Origin: Streptomyces akebiae
GTDB taxonomy: Bacteria; Actinomycetota; Actinomycetes; Streptomycetales; Streptomycetaceae
Assembly: GCF_019599145.1 (NCBI RefSeq)
Contig: NZ_CP080647.1
Coordinates: forward strand, 4,712,001 to 4,776,000
Reading direction: 5' to 3'
DNA: 64,000 nt
Shown: in pieces, positions 17,263 through 24,008 of the stretch
Position numbering within the stretch: position 1 is the stretch's first letter
Layout: each line of letters starts with the position of its first letter
Translations under genes and position numbers: made by a program
Notes under the pieces: generated by a model
Told to the model about the DNA's origin: nothing
What the model saw: the letters and a program-made list of their open reading frames with translations, nothing else
Database searches by the model: none

Positions 17263-17600
17263 CGCGCCGCGCCCTCGGCTTCCCGCAGCTCTGTCAGCAG
17301 CTCGCCCTGCCCGGCGAGCATCTCGGTCAGGATCCGGCGCGCGGCCCTCATCAGATCGGCGACGTCCCCGCCCGCCAGCTCGTAGACCACCGTCGAGCCC
17401 TCCCGGGTCGAGGTGACGATCCCGGAACGCCGCAGCACCGCCAGCTGCTGGGACAGGCCGGACGGCTCCACCTCGATGGCGGCAAGCAGGTCCCGCACCG
17501 GCAACGGCCCGTCCTGCAGCAGTTCCAGAACACGTATGCGTACCGGATGCCCCAGCATCCGGAAGAACTCGGCCTTGGCCTGGTACAGCGGAACAGACAC
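17259..17600 (-). CDS. ArsR-family regulator heading the SulP operon
   Basis: A 113-residue ArsR protein (SVPLYQAKAEFFRMLGHPVR, LSQQLAVLRRSGIVTSTREG) starting at GTG 17600 with GAGGGG close upstream. It has no cysteines, so the ligand is probably not a thiol-bound metal. It strongly resembles the regulator at 13249-13599. Its stop overlaps the SulP start, so it is autoregulated with the operon if the AT-rich palindrome at 17701-17720 is its operator. Confidence 0.9.
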   Translation of the reverse strand: MSVPLYQAKAEFFRMLGHPVRIRVLELLQDGPLPVRDLLAAIEVEPSGLSQQLAVLRRSGIVTSTREGSTVVYELAGGDVADLMRAARRILTEMLAGQGELLTELREAEGAAR

Positions 17601-17700
17601 AACCCCTCGGCTTCCCTGCGAACCCCGCCCCGCGGGCCGGGCACAAAGGCTGTGTGTCCGCGACTACCGGACCGTGTGCAGCCAACCTCAGCATCTAGCT

Positions 17701-17720
17701 AATTGCGAAATTTTGCAATT
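17701..17720. promoter_or_regulatory. AT-rich palindrome, probable ArsR operator
   Basis: AATTGCGAAATTTTGCAATT is palindromic at 18 of 20 positions and strikingly AT-rich for this genome. It lies about 100 bp upstream of the ArsR-SulP operon start, next to TAGCTAGAT on the coding strand that could be a -10 element. ArsR proteins typically bind 12-2-12 or similar AT-rich dyads. Confidence 0.6.
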
Positions 17721-18366
17721 CCGCATGAGTGAATGATGGGCCGCATCGCGACGCGCTGAGGGTTCTGCCCCGGATCAACCGGAGCCCCCAGCACCGTCGA
17801 CCACCGTGCGGCAAGGCGTCGTGTCCGGTCGCCACGGTGAACCGAGCCGGCGCGACACCCGCGGTCCCGAGCACCGCCATCGCCCCGGCGGGCAGCGGTC
17901 CGGCACCCAGCGCGCAGGCGGCGGCGACCACGACGAGGGACGGACCCGGGTGGGACGGACCCGGGTGGGACGGACCCGCGCACCGGCGGCACCCCCGGCC
18001 GCACCACGGCCTGGGCGCGGATCAGCAGGACCGGGAACATCCGGCCGTCGGTTCGATGCAGGGCGGATCAGGGCTGTGAGGCTATGGGGCCACGTCCGCA
18101 GGTGAGCGGCCCGCCTCCGGCCGCAGGCGGAGTCCGGCCTCTTACGTGGGTTGCAGAGTCTCTACCTGTGGTTCGAGGCGCCATTCGTCCTGCAGCGCGA
18201 GGACGGCTCCACACCCCCGGCCATAGGCTCAATCACATCGAGAACGCGGTCGGCCACCGCTTCTACGACGACTTCCAAGACCGGCTCTGCCAGCGGCTCT
18301 TCCACGCTCTTCCACGCTCTTCCGCGTATCCGGCCCAACCTTCCAACACATTCAGGGGGATCTCCC
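17721..18366. other. Gene-poor region with 15-bp repeats
   Basis: About 640 bp without a supported gene. GGACCCGGGTGGGAC is repeated at 17942-17956 and 17957-17971 with a partial third copy. CTCTTCCACG-type repeats occur around 18297-18325. A minus-strand stretch at about 17830-17931 is hydrophobic (VVAAACALGAGPLPAGAM) but has no recognisable start or homology. Confidence 0.4.
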
Positions 18367-18816
18367 ATGTCCAAGCGCATTCTCTTCTCGTCTCTCATCG
18401 GCGCCGTCGCCCTCGGCGGAGTGGCCGTCGGCGGCCTCGCCCTGGCCTCGGCCCCCACGGAGCCGACCCTGGAGCACGGCTCGGCTCGCTACACGGCTCC
18501 GTCCGACGCCAGCGCGGGCTCGTTCGCCTACACCGTGGACGTGAGCGACGGCTCGGGCATCCGAGACCTCAAGGTCCTCGCCTGGCCCGCGAGTTCGAAG
18601 CTCGACCCGACCGAGGCGGAGCTGCGCTCGGTGGAGAGCGCCAAGTGCCGGAGCACCTCGGACGAGACCACCCGCTGCACCTACACGCTGAAGGTCACGA
18701 AGCGGGAGGCGGCCGACCTGGCCAAGGGCACCTGGTACGTCTCGGCACTGGCGACGGCCAAGGACGGAGGCACGACGTTCGTGCCCCGCGCCGCCACGTT
18801 CGACCTCACACGCTGA
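18367..18816 (+). CDS. Secreted DUF5707-type protein
   Basis: ATG 18367 follows GGGGGA about 6 nt upstream. The 149-residue product has a signal peptide (MSKRILFSSLIGAVALGGVA, cleavage probably after the LALASA region) and a small beta-sandwich-like domain with KVLAWPASSKLDPTEAELR and TYTLKVTKREAADL. Two cysteines (in AKCRST and TRCTYT) probably form a disulfide. It matches Streptomyces DUF5707 proteins as I remember them; their function is unknown. It stands alone. Confidence 0.8.
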   Translation: MSKRILFSSLIGAVALGGVAVGGLALASAPTEPTLEHGSARYTAPSDASAGSFAYTVDVSDGSGIRDLKVLAWPASSKLDPTEAELRSVESAKCRSTSDETTRCTYTLKVTKREAADLAKGTWYVSALATAKDGGTTFVPRAATFDLTR

Positions 18817-18905
18817 CACGCCGGTCGAACCGTCGTTCGCGAGGCGGCCTGCCGGAAGGCTGGCGAGGACCGCCCGCACTCCAGGAATGTCCCGGTGAGC
18901 GGGCC

Positions 18906-18940
18906 GCGGAGCGCGGAGTGCGGAGTGCGGAGTGCGGTAA
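18906..18940. repeat. 7-bp tandem repeat
   Basis: GCGGAGT repeats with period 7 (about five units, the outer two diverged), in the spacer between the DUF5707 gene and the truncated regulator. Confidence 0.6.
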
Positions 18941-18986
18941 GTGAGTGCCGCACGCCACGCTCCGGCACCGTTCCACCGCAGGGACG

Positions 18987-19460
18987 TCAGCGCCGTACCG
19001 CCGTCGGGTCCTCTGCCACCGGCGCCGTCACGCTGCCCAGGAGCCGTAGCGCGGCCTCCGACGGCGAGCCGGGCTCGGCCGTGTAGGCGATGAGGCGCTG
19101 GCCCGAGGCGCCGGGTATGACGAGGTTCTCGAAGCTGAGGTCCAGCGCGCCGACCAGCGGGTGACGCAGGTGCTTCACCCCGGAGGTGCAGGTGCGCACC
19201 GGGTGTCGGGCCCAGCGAGTGGCGAACTCGTCGCAGTTCATGGCGAGTTGGCCGATGAGTTCGGCGAGGGCACGGTCGTGGGGATGGCGGCCGGCGACCA
19301 GGCGCAGGGAGGCCACGCCGAGTTGGGCCTGCCCGTTCCAGTCCGTGAACAGCTCCCGGTACTGCTCGTCCAGGAACAGCATCCGGGTCAGGTTGGGGCG
19401 GGTGGCCGGGCTGTCGGGGCTCTCGGGCGCCAGGTGCCCGGCGAGCAGCGCGTGCCCCAT
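18987..19460 (-). pseudogene. MmyB-like regulator lacking its helix-turn-helix half
   Basis: The 157-residue frame encodes only the ligand-binding half of an XRE/MmyB regulator: RMLFLDEQYRELFTDWNGQA, then VKHLRHPLVGALDLSFENLV and IAYTAEPGSPSEAALRLLGS. It aligns with residues from about 170 onward of the intact homologue at 58517-59443. The N-terminal DNA-binding domain is missing and the frame begins exactly where the MFS remnant on the other strand begins (19460/19461). The ATG at 19460 looks accidental. Confidence 0.75.
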
Positions 19461-19853
19461 ACGATCACCGGCGGCATTCTGCAGACCGTCTGCACGGCCG
19501 CGCTGCTCGGCCTCGGCGACGACCGCTCGTGGATGTGGCTGCTACTGATCGGCACCTCCGCCGGTGGGGTCGGCAACATGCTCGTCATCGTGGGCTTCAT
19601 GGTCACCGCCACCTCGGGACTCGCCGATCACGAACAGGGTCTGGCCACCGGCCTCGCCACCATGACCCAGCAGGTCGGCATCACCATGGGCACACCGATC
19701 ACGAGCGCCGTCGCCACGGCCGCCATGACCGGCGCCGGAGCGTCGGCCATCCTCGGCGGTCTGAAGGTCGCGATCGCGGTGAACGCCGCCATCGTGCTCC
19801 TCGGCACCCTCACCAGTGTTCTGTTCCTGCACACCCGGTCGAGTACGAGGTGA
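19461..19853 (+). pseudogene. C-terminal remnant of a DHA2-type MFS drug exporter
   Basis: From 19461 the frame reads TITGGILQTVCTAALLGLGD, then MLVIVGFMVTATSGLADHEQ and GLATGLATMTQQVGITMGTP, ending HTRSSTR. These are the last membrane helices of a 14-helix DHA2 exporter. The preceding sequence in the same frame is antisense of the MmyB remnant. Both truncated genes point away from the shared breakpoint, so a deletion removed their 5' halves and the promoter between them. Confidence 0.72.
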
Positions 19854-19989
19854 CGGCGAGCGGTACGGGCCGCCGGGCGTCGGCAGGTCGCACGCCACCG
19901 CCGTACGGGCTGTCGCCGGGTTCTGGTGGATGTCCCCTTCCAACGGATTCTCACGGAACTGCAGCTTCACCGGTTCGCCCGCCCCGCAC

Positions 19990-20024
19990 GGGGGTTCCTC
20001 ACCGTGGAACGGTGAGGAACCCCC
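19990..20024. terminator. Hairpin terminator after the transglycosylase gene
   Basis: A perfect 14-bp stem (GGGGGTTCCTCACC / GGTGAGGAACCCCC) around a 7-nt loop lies 33 bp beyond the end of the minus-strand transglycosylase gene. No U-run follows, as usual in Streptomyces. It could serve both directions. Confidence 0.75.
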
Positions 20025-20057
20025 GGGGCGAGTGACATCAGCGCCCCCGGTGTCGGC

Positions 20058-20771
20058 TCAGTAGGAGCCGTTGGCCTGCCAGAACGCCCATGCGTCGCAG
20101 GGGCTGCCATAGCGGTCGTTCATGTAGTTCAGGCCCCACTTGATCTGCGTGGCCGGGTTGGTCTGCCAGTCGGCTCCGGCGGACGACATCTTGGAGCCGG
20201 GATAGGCCTGTACGAGACCGTAGGCCCCGGAAGAGGGGTTGACCGCCTTGTGGTTCCAGCCGGACTCGTGGTCCACGATGTTGCTGAAGCACTGGAACTG
20301 ATCGCCGGGCACCATCTGTCGTGCGATGGCCTGGACCTGGGCAACGGTGTACGAGGACTGCGGCGCGACGGTGGAGGAGCTCGTCGACGAGCGTTCGGCC
20401 TGCTGCGCCTCCTGGCGATCCTTGGCGTCCTGCTCGGCCTTCTTCCGTTCGGCCTTCTTCCGTTCGGCCTCCTTCTGCTTGGCGATCGCGTCCCTGGCGG
20501 CCTGTTTGCGGGCCGCCTCCGCCGCGGTCACCCTCGCGCTGTTGTCCGCGGCGATGGACTGCGCGTCGGCCTGTTGGGTCAAGGAGGCCGTTTGTATCCG
20601 GGCCTGCTGCCCCATGGGTATGTCCGCGAGGAGGGTCGAGCCGCTCGCCGTCGTTTCGGCGTCGTTCACCGCCTGGCCGGTGCTGCTCTGGCCGACTCCC
20701 ACAACGGCGCCGACAGTGGTGACCGCGGTGGCAGAGACCACCGCGAGTTCCCGGACTAAATTCCCGCTCAC
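20058..20771 (-). CDS. Secreted lytic transglycosylase-like protein
   Basis: The 237-residue protein starts at GTG 20771 and has an N-terminal hydrophobic signal. A charged Ala/Glu/Lys/Arg coiled coil (about residues 75-125, with EAERKKAERKKAEQDAKDRQ) is followed by a serine-rich linker. The C-terminal SLT-like domain has FSNIVDHESGWNHKAVNPSS, with the probable catalytic Glu in HESGW, GAYGLVQAYPGSKM, and a Trp-rich end. It should cleave peptidoglycan glycan strands outside the cell. Only about 100 bp separates its start from the IS110 element, so insertion may have replaced part of its upstream control region. Confidence 0.88.
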   Translation of the reverse strand: MSGNLVRELAVVSATAVTTVGAVVGVGQSSTGQAVNDAETTASGSTLLADIPMGQQARIQTASLTQQADAQSIAADNSARVTAAEAARKQAARDAIAKQKEAERKKAERKKAEQDAKDRQEAQQAERSSTSSSTVAPQSSYTVAQVQAIARQMVPGDQFQCFSNIVDHESGWNHKAVNPSSGAYGLVQAYPGSKMSSAGADWQTNPATQIKWGLNYMNDRYGSPCDAWAFWQANGSY

Positions 20772-20895
20772 ACGGTGTCCTACCTTTCAAGGGTGGTTGC
20801 TCCGGTCATTCGTAAGATCGGAGGGCCCAGGGATTCTGGGTATGGCTGTCACAGGGAAGCCGTTGGATGGCTCAAAGGACTTGGCCGCCCGGAGC

Positions 20896-20975
20896 CCCGC
20901 GACGACTCGACCGCCAATTGGGAGACGCGACTCCGATCGCTGCTGTAGGACAACGTCGGCGAGGTCGTCTGCGGG
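20896..20975 (+). ncRNA. Candidate bridge RNA in the IS110 left arm
   Basis: CCCGC-GACGAC-TCG (20896-20909) can pair with CGA-G-GTCGTC-T-GCGGG (20960-20975), giving 14 base pairs with two single bulges. It encloses about 50 nt that contain a smaller GGAG/CTCC hairpin (20931-20934 with 20941-20944). IS110 elements are known to express a structured guide RNA from the non-coding arm next to the recombinase gene. Boundaries and expression are inferred; the guide loops were not aligned to donor or target sequence. Confidence 0.45.
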
Positions 20976-21009
20976 TGACATGTGAGACGGCGAGCTGGCG
21001 GAGGTGGCC

Positions 21010-22200
21010 GTGCCCGAGATCTGGGCCGGAGTGGACATCGGCAAGGAACATCACCACTGCGTGGTGATCAACGGGGACGGTGAACGGCTGCTGTCCCGCC
21101 GGGTCCTGAACGACGAGACCGAGCTGCTTCAGCTCATCGGTGATGTCCTGGAGATATCCACCGACGTGCTGTGGGCTGTCGACCTCAACCACGGCGGTGC
21201 CGCACTGCTGATCGGCCTGCTCCTCGGCCACGGCCAGCCGATGGCCTACCTCACCGGCCTGGCGGTCCACCGGGCCTCGGCCACTTACAAGGGCGAAGGC
21301 AAGACCGATGCGAAGGATGCATTCGTCATCGCCGACCAGGCCCGTGTCCGCCGGGACCTCGGCCTGCTGCGGCCTGGCGACGAGATCGCCGTCGACCTGC
21401 GCACCCTGACCACCCGGCGCCTGGATGTGGTCTTCGACCGCACCCGGCAGATCAACCGGCTCCGCGCCCAACTGCTGGAGATCTTCCCCGCGTTGGAGCG
21501 GTCGCTGGAGCTGGTCAACAAAGGGCCGGTGATGCTGCTGACCGGCTACCAGACCCCGACTGCGATCCGCCGTGCCGGCACCAAGCGGATCGAGACCTGG
21601 CTGAAGAACCGCAAGGTCCGCGGCGCCGCAGCCCTGGCGAAGACGGCCACGGAGGCCGCCCAGGCCCAGCACACCGCGCTGCCTGGCGAGAAGCTGGCCG
21701 CTGCCATGGTGGCCCGCCTCGCCAAGGGGGTGATGGCCCTCGATGAGGAGATCGCCGAGCTCGACGCCCTGATCGAGGCCAAGTTTCGCGAGCATCCGCA
21801 CGGCGAGGTGATCCGCAGCCTGCCCGGCATGGGCCCCAAACTCGGCGCCGAGTTCATTGCCGCGACCGGCGGCGACATGGAGGCCTTCGGCAGTGCCGAC
21901 CGCCTGGCCGGCTTCGCCGGCCTGGCCCCCAGACCACGCGACTCCGGCCGCGTCAGCGGCAACCTGCGCAGGCCCAGGCGATACCACCGCGGCCTGCTGC
22001 GGAGCATGTACCTCTCGGCGATGGTCAGTATCACGGCCTGCCCCGCCTCCAAGGCGTACTACCAGCGCAAACGAAGCGAGGGGAAGGGGCACAAGCAGGC
22101 TCTCCTCGCTCTCGCCCGTCGCAGGCTCAATGTGCTGTGGGCGATGATGCGTGACGGACAGTGCTACCAAGGTTCACCTCCCGTCACGGCAGCGGCTTGA
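21010..22200 (+). CDS. IS110-family transposase (DEDD recombinase)
   Basis: GTG 21010 is preferred because GGAGG (21000-21004) lies 5 nt upstream; GTG 21004 overlaps that site. The 396-residue protein has the N-terminal RuvC-like DEDD domain (IWAGVDIGKEHHHCVVING, LWAVDLNHGG, GKTDAKDAFVIADQAR). The C-terminal transposase_20 domain (VIRSLPGMGPKLGAEFIAAT, LAGFAGLAPRPRDSGR) contains the conserved catalytic serine region. The length is typical and no frameshift is seen, so it may be active. Confidence 0.95.
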   Translation: MPEIWAGVDIGKEHHHCVVINGDGERLLSRRVLNDETELLQLIGDVLEISTDVLWAVDLNHGGAALLIGLLLGHGQPMAYLTGLAVHRASATYKGEGKTDAKDAFVIADQARVRRDLGLLRPGDEIAVDLRTLTTRRLDVVFDRTRQINRLRAQLLEIFPALERSLELVNKGPVMLLTGYQTPTAIRRAGTKRIETWLKNRKVRGAAALAKTATEAAQAQHTALPGEKLAAAMVARLAKGVMALDEEIAELDALIEAKFREHPHGEVIRSLPGMGPKLGAEFIAATGGDMEAFGSADRLAGFAGLAPRPRDSGRVSGNLRRPRRYHRGLLRSMYLSAMVSITACPASKAYYQRKRSEGKGHKQALLALARRRLNVLWAMMRDGQCYQGSPPVTAAA

Positions 22201-22347
22201 CATCACGATTGGGAAGTCCTTTCAGCTTCGTCAGATCAAGAGTGGAGCCTTCGCAGGACTAAGAGGGTTGATCGGCCGTACTGGTGGCAACGCCTCCGAG
22301 CGTGGTGCGGAAGAAGCGGAGGAACAGCCGAGCGACGGCAGAGACAC

Positions 22348-22490
22348 ATGCCTCCCCCGTTCCGGGGCTTCGTCGACGCCGACGACATCGCGGCCGTCCT
22401 CGGCGAGGTGACCGGACGCACGGTCACCGACCGGCGGCTGACGTACGAGCAGATGCGCGACCGTCGCCGCGCGAGACGCAAGACCCGTGC
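22348..22490 (+). pseudogene. Fragment of an NmrA/NAD(P)-binding protein
   Basis: FRGFVDADDIAAVLGEVTGR followed by TVTDRRLTYEQMRDR resembles two separated segments of NmrA-like NAD(P)H-binding proteins: the FVDADDIA motif and the later region ending in TYEQMRD. They appear joined by an internal deletion at the shared IA(A)V sequence. No nucleotide-binding N-terminus is present. It lies between the IS110 right end and kdpE. Confidence 0.5.
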
Positions 22491-22520
22491 CGCGTGCCGG
22501 CTTCGTCTGCGTCCTTTCGT

Positions 22521-23204
22521 TCACGCTTCGAAGCGGTAGCCCATGCCGGGCTCGGTGATGAGATAGCGGGGGTGGGCGGGATCCGTTTCCAGTTTGCGCC
22601 GCAGCTGGGCCATGTAGACGCGCAGGTAGTTGGTCTTGTTGCCCTGGGTGACGCCCCAGACCTCCTGGAGCAGGTGCTTCTGGGTGACCAGCCGTCCGGG
22701 GTTGGTCACCAGGAGCTCCAGCAGATGCCATTCCGTCGGGGTCAGGCGTACGTCGCGGCCGTCCCGTACGGCTTTCCTGGCCAGCAGGTCGACGGTGAAC
22801 CCGTTCGTCGCGACGAACGTCGCACCGGAATCGAGCGCCGCCTCCTCGGTGCGGCGGACGGCGGCCCGCAGCCGGGCGAGCAGCTCGTTCATGTTGAACG
22901 GCTTGGTGATGTAGTCGTCGGCGCCCGCGTCGAGCGCGGTGACCTTCTCCGCTGACGCCTGGCGCGCGGAGAGGACGAGGATCGGTACGCGGGTCCAGCC
23001 GCGCAGCCCCCTGATGACGTCGGCGCCGTCCATGTCGGGCAGTCCCAGGTCGAGCAGGACCACGTCGGGCTGCCGCGCGGCGGCGAGCCGGAGCGCGCTC
23101 GCGCCGTCGGGGGCCGCGTCCACGCCGTACTGGCGTGCCTGGAGATTGATGATGAGCGCCCGTACGAGCTGCGGGTCGTCCTCCACCACCAGCACCCGTG
23201 TCAT
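22521..23204 (-). CDS. kdpE: KdpE response regulator
   Basis: ATG 23204 follows AAAGG about 8 nt upstream; a start at 23225 is also possible. The 227-residue OmpR-type regulator has a receiver domain (VLVVEDDPQ, phosphoacceptor in DVVLLDLGLPDMDG, LVLSARQASAEKVTALDAGA, ITKPF) and a winged-helix domain (RLTPTEWHLLELLVTNPGRL, RVYMAQLRRKLE). It should activate kdpFABC when potassium is low. It follows kdpC by about 127 bp with no kdpD sensor gene between or nearby, which is abnormal for Streptomyces. Confidence 0.92.
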   Translation of the reverse strand: MTRVLVVEDDPQLVRALIINLQARQYGVDAAPDGASALRLAAARQPDVVLLDLGLPDMDGADVIRGLRGWTRVPILVLSARQASAEKVTALDAGADDYITKPFNMNELLARLRAAVRRTEEAALDSGATFVATNGFTVDLLARKAVRDGRDVRLTPTEWHLLELLVTNPGRLVTQKHLLQEVWGVTQGNKTNYLRVYMAQLRRKLETDPAHPRYLITEPGMGYRFEA

Positions 23205-23331
23205 GGGTGTGACCTTTCGTGTCATGAGTGCCGGACCGCCGTGCGTGACGCGCGTGCCGTAGGTGACGGCGGGGGTCGGCGGCGCCGGGGTGTTCCGGGC
23301 CGCCGACTCCGCTGTGGGTCGCGTGACGCCG

Positions 23332-24003
23332 TCAGTCCTTCGCCAGGAGTTCCTTGAGGGCGATGTTGAGTTCGAGGACGTTCACCCGGGGCTCGCCGAT
23401 GAAGCCGAGGGTGCGGTTCTCGGTGTGGTTCTCCACCAGCTTCTCGACCTGGGCGACGGGCAGGCCGTTCTTCTCCGCGACCCGGTGGACCTGGAGGTCG
23501 GCGTAGGCCGGGGAGATGTCCGGGTCCAGGCCGGAGCCGGAGGAGGTGACCGCGTCGGCGGGGACCTCGGACGCCTCGACCTTGTGGTCGGGGGTGGAGT
23601 TGTCCTTGACGACGGCGGCCTTGGCTTCCTTCACCCACTGGATGAGCTCTTCGTTGTCGGCGGACCGGTTCGTCGCGCCGGACAGGATGAGCTTGTACTG
23701 GGTGTTGACGCTGTTGCTGCCGAGGCCGTTCTGCGGACGTCCCTGGAACCACTTCAGGTCGGGCTCCGGGGTCTCCTGGCCCTTCTCCAGCGGCAGGTTG
23801 TACGACTGCCCGATGAGTGAGGAGCCGACGACCCTGCCCGTGTGGTCCTTGATCTCGGAGCCGTTCGCCTTGTCGTGGAAGAGGGCCTGGGCGAAGCCGG
23901 TGACGAGCAGCGGGTAGAGGACGCCCGTCACCAGGGTGAGCACGAGGAGGGCGCGCAGGCCCGCCCCGAGCAGTCGGGCGGTGTTCGTGAGAGAGGCGTT
24001 CAT
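23332..24003 (-). CDS. kdpC: KdpC, potassium-transporting ATPase subunit C
   Basis: A roughly 223-residue protein with one N-terminal membrane helix (LRALLVLTLVTGVLYPLLVT) and an extracytoplasmic domain containing GSSLIGQSYNLP, YFQGRP-like KWFQGRPQ and SGSGLDPDISPAYADLQVHR, the hallmark of KdpC. ATG 24003 is chosen; GTG 24012 would overlap the kdpB stop (GTGA) and is a real alternative. It stabilises the KdpFABC complex. Confidence 0.95.
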   Translation of the reverse strand: MNASLTNTARLLGAGLRALLVLTLVTGVLYPLLVTGFAQALFHDKANGSEIKDHTGRVVGSSLIGQSYNLPLEKGQETPEPDLKWFQGRPQNGLGSNSVNTQYKLILSGATNRSADNEELIQWVKEAKAAVVKDNSTPDHKVEASEVPADAVTSSGSGLDPDISPAYADLQVHRVAEKNGLPVAQVEKLVENHTENRTLGFIGEPRVNVLELNIALKELLAKD

Positions 24004-24008
24004 GTCCT

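Larger units (their letters stand above)
20870..22226 (+). mobile_element. IS110-family insertion sequence
   Basis: A DEDD transposase gene is flanked by imperfect inverted repeats: GCTCAAAGGACTT at 20870-20882 and AAGTCCTTTCAGC at 22214-22226 (12 of 13 positions complementary). These may be subterminal, so the true ends could lie a few bases further out. The left non-coding arm is about 127 bp (20883-21009) and can form a long stem. The right arm is only about 13 bp between the stop and the repeat. No target duplication is visible, as expected for the family. It sits between the transglycosylase promoter and an NmrA-like remnant. Confidence 0.8.

Noticed and set aside
20772..20869. c-di-AMP (ydaO-type) riboswitch before the transglycosylase
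   Set aside because: Cell-wall hydrolase genes in Streptomyces often have one, but I could not find the conserved core motifs here; the segment is short and cut by the IS110 element.
23205..23331. kdpD remnant between kdpC and kdpE
   Set aside because: None of the frames shows kinase, Usp or membrane motifs; there is no support for a remnant.
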